Shown here piece by piece: positions 60,843-64,000 of a stretch of 64,000 nucleotides of DNA; position 1 is the stretch's first letter; every line of letters starts with the position of its first letter. Source of the DNA: Actinomucor elegans (taxonomy: Eukaryota; Mucoromycota; Mucoromycetes; Mucorales; Mucoraceae); the NCBI GenBank assembly GCA_026027325.1, contig JAMSLZ010000012.1, forward strand, positions 434,001-498,000, read 5' to 3'. The translations under genes were made by a program, and so were the position numbers. The notes under the pieces are model-generated. The model had not been told where the DNA came from. It saw only the letters and a program-made list of their open reading frames with translations, and did not search any database.

Positions 60843-62559
60843 CGTTTGATAGTATAGAGCAAAAAGAAGAAAGTAAAAAGAGAAGCGTACAGTAAACTCT
60901 AATATATCCAACTGGTGTGAATTGTGTATTAGAAAGATTATTTGCATTCTTTGATCGATGCCATGTGAATTTCATTGTGTGCTTCTTACACTGCTCGTTT
61001 AAAACTCAACTGTAGGCCTGGGAACTATTACCATCATGCTAAAGGATCATAGTTTAAGCCTGTTTTCGGTTAATCATATCAAAAGGAGCATTCGCATTAG
61101 CAGCTCTCTTGGATCTTCATTTGAAAACTGACACGTAACATGCTTATTATTGGCTGAAAACGCGTACATAACCACAGCTGATTTGTGACAATGCAGTCTT
61201 GGATCAGCAGAAAGTTTGGAATACTAACTCCTCTGGCCACATCAGCAAGGCAGCCCATTTGCTCAAGGCATAAGCTTTCTTATTTAGTAGTAGTTGGTTG
61301 AAAGATACTATCAAGACAATGTTTCAGTCATATATTATAATACTACATACCAATAAAACCGTTAGTTTACCCAAGTGAAACTAATGATCCGTGTCAATTT
61401 ACAAATGAATACAAGACTTTGAATGAAATAAAAAAAAAACGCAAATAAATATTCTCGTTCCTTAAATACAGCATCTCATTCCGAGCATTGGACGTTCGTT
61501 TGATGTGAGATTGGATCATCAACCAACATCACAAGCATTGACTTATACCACTACCAACTCTTTAAGCTATGCGTTTCGGTACTTTAAGACTACAACATAA
61601 AAATTGTCAACACTAACTGGCAATTAGTTTTCAAAGTTGTAAAAGATTCGATCCTTTTTCGAATGATATGGAGCTTTGGAAGAAAAATATTATTTGTTCT
61701 AAAAAAAAAAATACATGTGTTAGATGTTTGGAACTGATGAGTTCTTGTTTAAACATGTAGTCTTTTGTTCTGCATAGATTCAATGATGAGTTTAACAGAT
61801 AACGAAAGCAGAATCTGCTATGATTCTTGGAACAGAGTAACTGAATGATTATGCATAAACCTAGCGGAGGAGAACAGGCACGTTGTGCTACGCCAAACTC
61901 ATTTTATCTTTTGAAATCCGATTTAGTAGTAGGTATAATTACTAATTTATAACAAGATTTACATTCTTATTTTCTGGATACCATGAGACGTTTAGATTAC
62001 TCTACGTTGTGTACATACCACTATTCATAAGCATCTTGTATATTGTATTATACTGATATTTCTCTTTTCTCTACTGAGTGTAAGTCACATTAACTATTTT
62101 TTCTATTATAAAAAATGTATTCGTAGCCTTTGTAGTAGTATAGATGTAAAAAGGATATATGCATCGTGAAAGTCATAGTCGTCTTAAATAGATGTTTTAT
62201 GAAGTTTAATTAAGAGAACTATATATTAGACATGCATAATGGAACGATTATTTTGATTGGGTCTAGTATTGCGATAATGAAAGTTTGCAAGCTTTCGCAA
62301 CTGAACAATCTCACCTTCTGCTTCTTTTATCAGGAAGGCAGCAAAACGTGTCAAATTCTCCAGTAATGAAGGTGGCCTACTGACTGTCTTTCACCTTTTC
62401 ATCAGAGTTTGCTATGCTAAAGATTTTATTTTCCTTTTAGCGAGGTCTCGATCTCTTCCTTCTTCACTTAATATGTCTTGTTAGTATCACATCCCAAATC
62501 TTGTCTTGAGGTATGGATATCGAGAATTAAAGTTTGGTGTCTTTTATTCACTTTTGAGC
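60843..62559. other. gene-free spacer
   Basis: No supported gene. It holds one dispersed repeat copy (61462-61532) and ordinary AT-rich sequence. The acetyltransferase promoter lies at the left end. Confidence 0.55.
61462..61532 (+). repeat. dispersed ~70-bp repeat, single copy
   Basis: Keeps ACAGCATCTCATTCCGAGCA followed by CGTTTGATGTGAGATTGGAT, a diverged member of the family. Confidence 0.5.
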
Positions 62560-62827
62560 CTAGACATCAATTTCAGACATTTGCCTTGGAGCACCATAAT
62601 GTAGAATATTATTGACACAGCCTATTGTTCGCCTTTTTTTTTAAAAAAATAATCGCGTGAATCACAGAGATGGGAATACGCATTAGTCGAGAGATCTGGG
62701 CGTGCTTCATACCAGATTCATAGCGCCCAATAATGCATCCTTTATCGAGCTCGGAATAATCAGTGTTTGGAGTATGATTAAATTCGATCTTTTTAGAGGC
62801 TCTGCTTGTAGTATCTGACTTGGGCAC
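62560..62827 (-). pseudogene. Tc1/mariner transposase N-terminal relic, frameshifted
   Basis: From the ATG at 62827 the frame has a helix-turn-helix of the Tc1/mariner kind: DYSELDKGCIIGRYESGM, then AQISRLMRIPISVIHAI. The frame then runs into a T/A run (about 62632-62647) and is lost; in another frame right after it, IGCVNNILHYGAPRQMSEID continues the expected linker (a G-x3-N pattern and a GRP-like GAP) up to a stop near 62560. The catalytic domain is absent. This is a decayed fragment of the DNA-binding part only. Survival of the HTH frame could mean exaptation, but the frameshift argues for decay. Confidence 0.7.
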
Positions 62828-63109
62828 GATGGGTAGAAAAAGTGAATTTATATTTTAAAAGATTACTGAATTATGTAATCCGAGCATGAAAGGTTGCTTA
62901 CACCAAAACATATAAAAGGGCGCTTATTGTAGTCACTTCCATATAGAATGAGAATTTTGTTCTAATACTATTGGCTGAATGCTTCTCACCTATGGCCATG
63001 CTGCTCGATTTTATCTGCACTTGAATTCCTTATAAACTGGAGCGATACAATCCTAAGACATCTTTTTTTTTATATATTCCACCAAGGCAATATTATACAA
63101 TCAACAGCC

Positions 63110-64000
63110 ATGGCCTCATCGTTCAGAGACAGAACTAACGAGTTTTACTCCATGTGTGAACGTATTCGTTCAAGGGCCCACACACCTACTTCTATACTGG
63201 AAAGAAGAGCACTTTTGTCTCCAGAACCTTCTAATGCCAGTATCAAAACCAACAATAAAAAGAAATCACCTCATGCACGCTCCGAGTTTTCCATGATGGC
63301 AGCAGAAATTAGTAGACAAATCACCAATACAGCTGGTAAACTCGAGAAACTGACGAGATGTAAGCACATGCAAACATATTTTACGCAGAAACTCACCAAA
63401 AGCTTATAGTGGCAAAACGAAAGACTTTATTTGATGATAAGCCAGTCGAGATTAGTGTGAGTTACTGACCTAGAAAGAGAGACAGGATCGACGTATTGAC
63501 TTGTTTTATTTTTAGGAACTGACATTTATCATTAAACAAGATATAGCCAAGCTCAACAAACAAATTGCTATGCTTCAGGATTATACAAAACATCAAAAAC
63601 AGGCGTCAAAACAAGCTACAGAGCACACATCCAACGTAGTAGTTGCTTTACAAAGTAAACTAGCAGATACATCCATGAGCTTCAAGGACGTTTTAGAAAT
63701 TCGGACCGAGAACATGAAAATGTCAAAAGACAAAAGAGATCAGTTTTTGTTTTCTGCAGCAGAGCAAGTAAATAAAGATCCCAGTCTAGCCAATTCACCT
63801 TTAATGAAATCGCGTCGACGCAATTTGGACCAAACAGCCTTAGATGAACAGCAAGTGCCACAGCAAGAGCAGGAATCTACGTTATCACTTGGTATACCAA
63901 TGATTACTCAACAACAGCAACAGGAGATGATGGTATTGGAACAAGATAGATACATCGATCATCGATCATCCGCTATAGAGAGTATTGAAGGTACTATAGC
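63110..64000 (+). CDS. SED5: t-SNARE Sed5 / syntaxin 5, 3' end outside the window
   Basis: Exons join in phase: 63110-63359 (MASSFRDRTNEFYSMCERIR, SEFSMMAAEISRQITNTAGK), then an exon from about 63412 (LAKRKTLFDDKPVEIS) and a third from about 63517 (ELTFIIKQDIAKLNKQIAML, then SKLADTSMSFKDVLEIRTEN). This is the N-terminal peptide and Habc domain of syntaxin 5/Sed5, the Golgi Qa-SNARE for ER-to-Golgi and intra-Golgi fusion. The DRTNEF peptide is the known binding site for the SM protein Sly1. The window ends in the linker (QEMMVLEQDRYIDHRSSAI) just before the SNARE motif and membrane anchor. A TATAAAAGGG at about 62911 lies 200 bp upstream. Confidence 0.93.

Overview
The window is nuclear DNA of a filamentous fungus, most likely a Mucoromycota (Mucorales-type) species. 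Genes are split by many short GT..AG introns (about 43-70 nt), intergenic DNA is very AT-rich and full of homopolymer runs, and the proteins are ordinary fungal housekeeping families. The genus cannot be named from sequence alone. Gene ends below were set by joining exons so that splice sites, reading phase and family motifs agree. No transcript evidence was available.

Layout. 1-15 kb: an NmrA-like NAD(P)-binding protein, the Hsp70/Hsp90 co-chaperone Sgt2, a 702-residue protein that fuses a Nudix domain, two TTP-type CCCH zinc fingers and a W2 domain, a small thioredoxin, and a 5'-truncated LINE-like insertion with poly(A) tail and target-site duplication. 15-31 kb: a full ABCC-type ABC transporter, a small membrane-protein candidate, a putative 7-TM protein, then a decayed cluster of thioredoxin copies (two pseudogenes and one intact paralogue lacking the first catalytic cysteine). 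31-50 kb: an ACAD10/11-like phosphotransferase, the KEOPS subunit Cgi121, a four-finger C2H2 factor, a 26-residue zinc-knuckle microprotein, an Sds3-like Sin3 subunit, a HAD phosphatase, ribosomal protein uS13 and a VPS9-domain Rab GEF. 50.4-55.7 kb: a structurally complete CACTA (En/Spm-type) transposon of 5238 bp with transposase, accessory gene, subterminal repeats, inverted ends and a 3-bp target duplication. 56-64 kb: an arrestin-related adaptor, peroxisomal carnitine acetyltransferase, a Tc1/mariner relic, and the start of the t-SNARE Sed5.

Several neighbouring genes are convergent with very short 3' gaps (Sgt2/Nudix fusion 84 bp, phosphotransferase/Cgi121 53 bp, uS13/VPS9 151 bp, arrestin/acetyltransferase 153 bp). 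The large gene-poor spacers hold a strongly diverged repeat family of about 75-85 bp, often in short arrays with a period of about 165-185 bp, in at least ten places.

The most unusual items are the Nudix-CCCH-W2 fusion, a predicted 2-nucleotide exon in SGT2, the intact CACTA element, the satellite-like repeat family, the standalone zinc-knuckle microprotein and a 43-nt intron that is mostly a 33-base A run.
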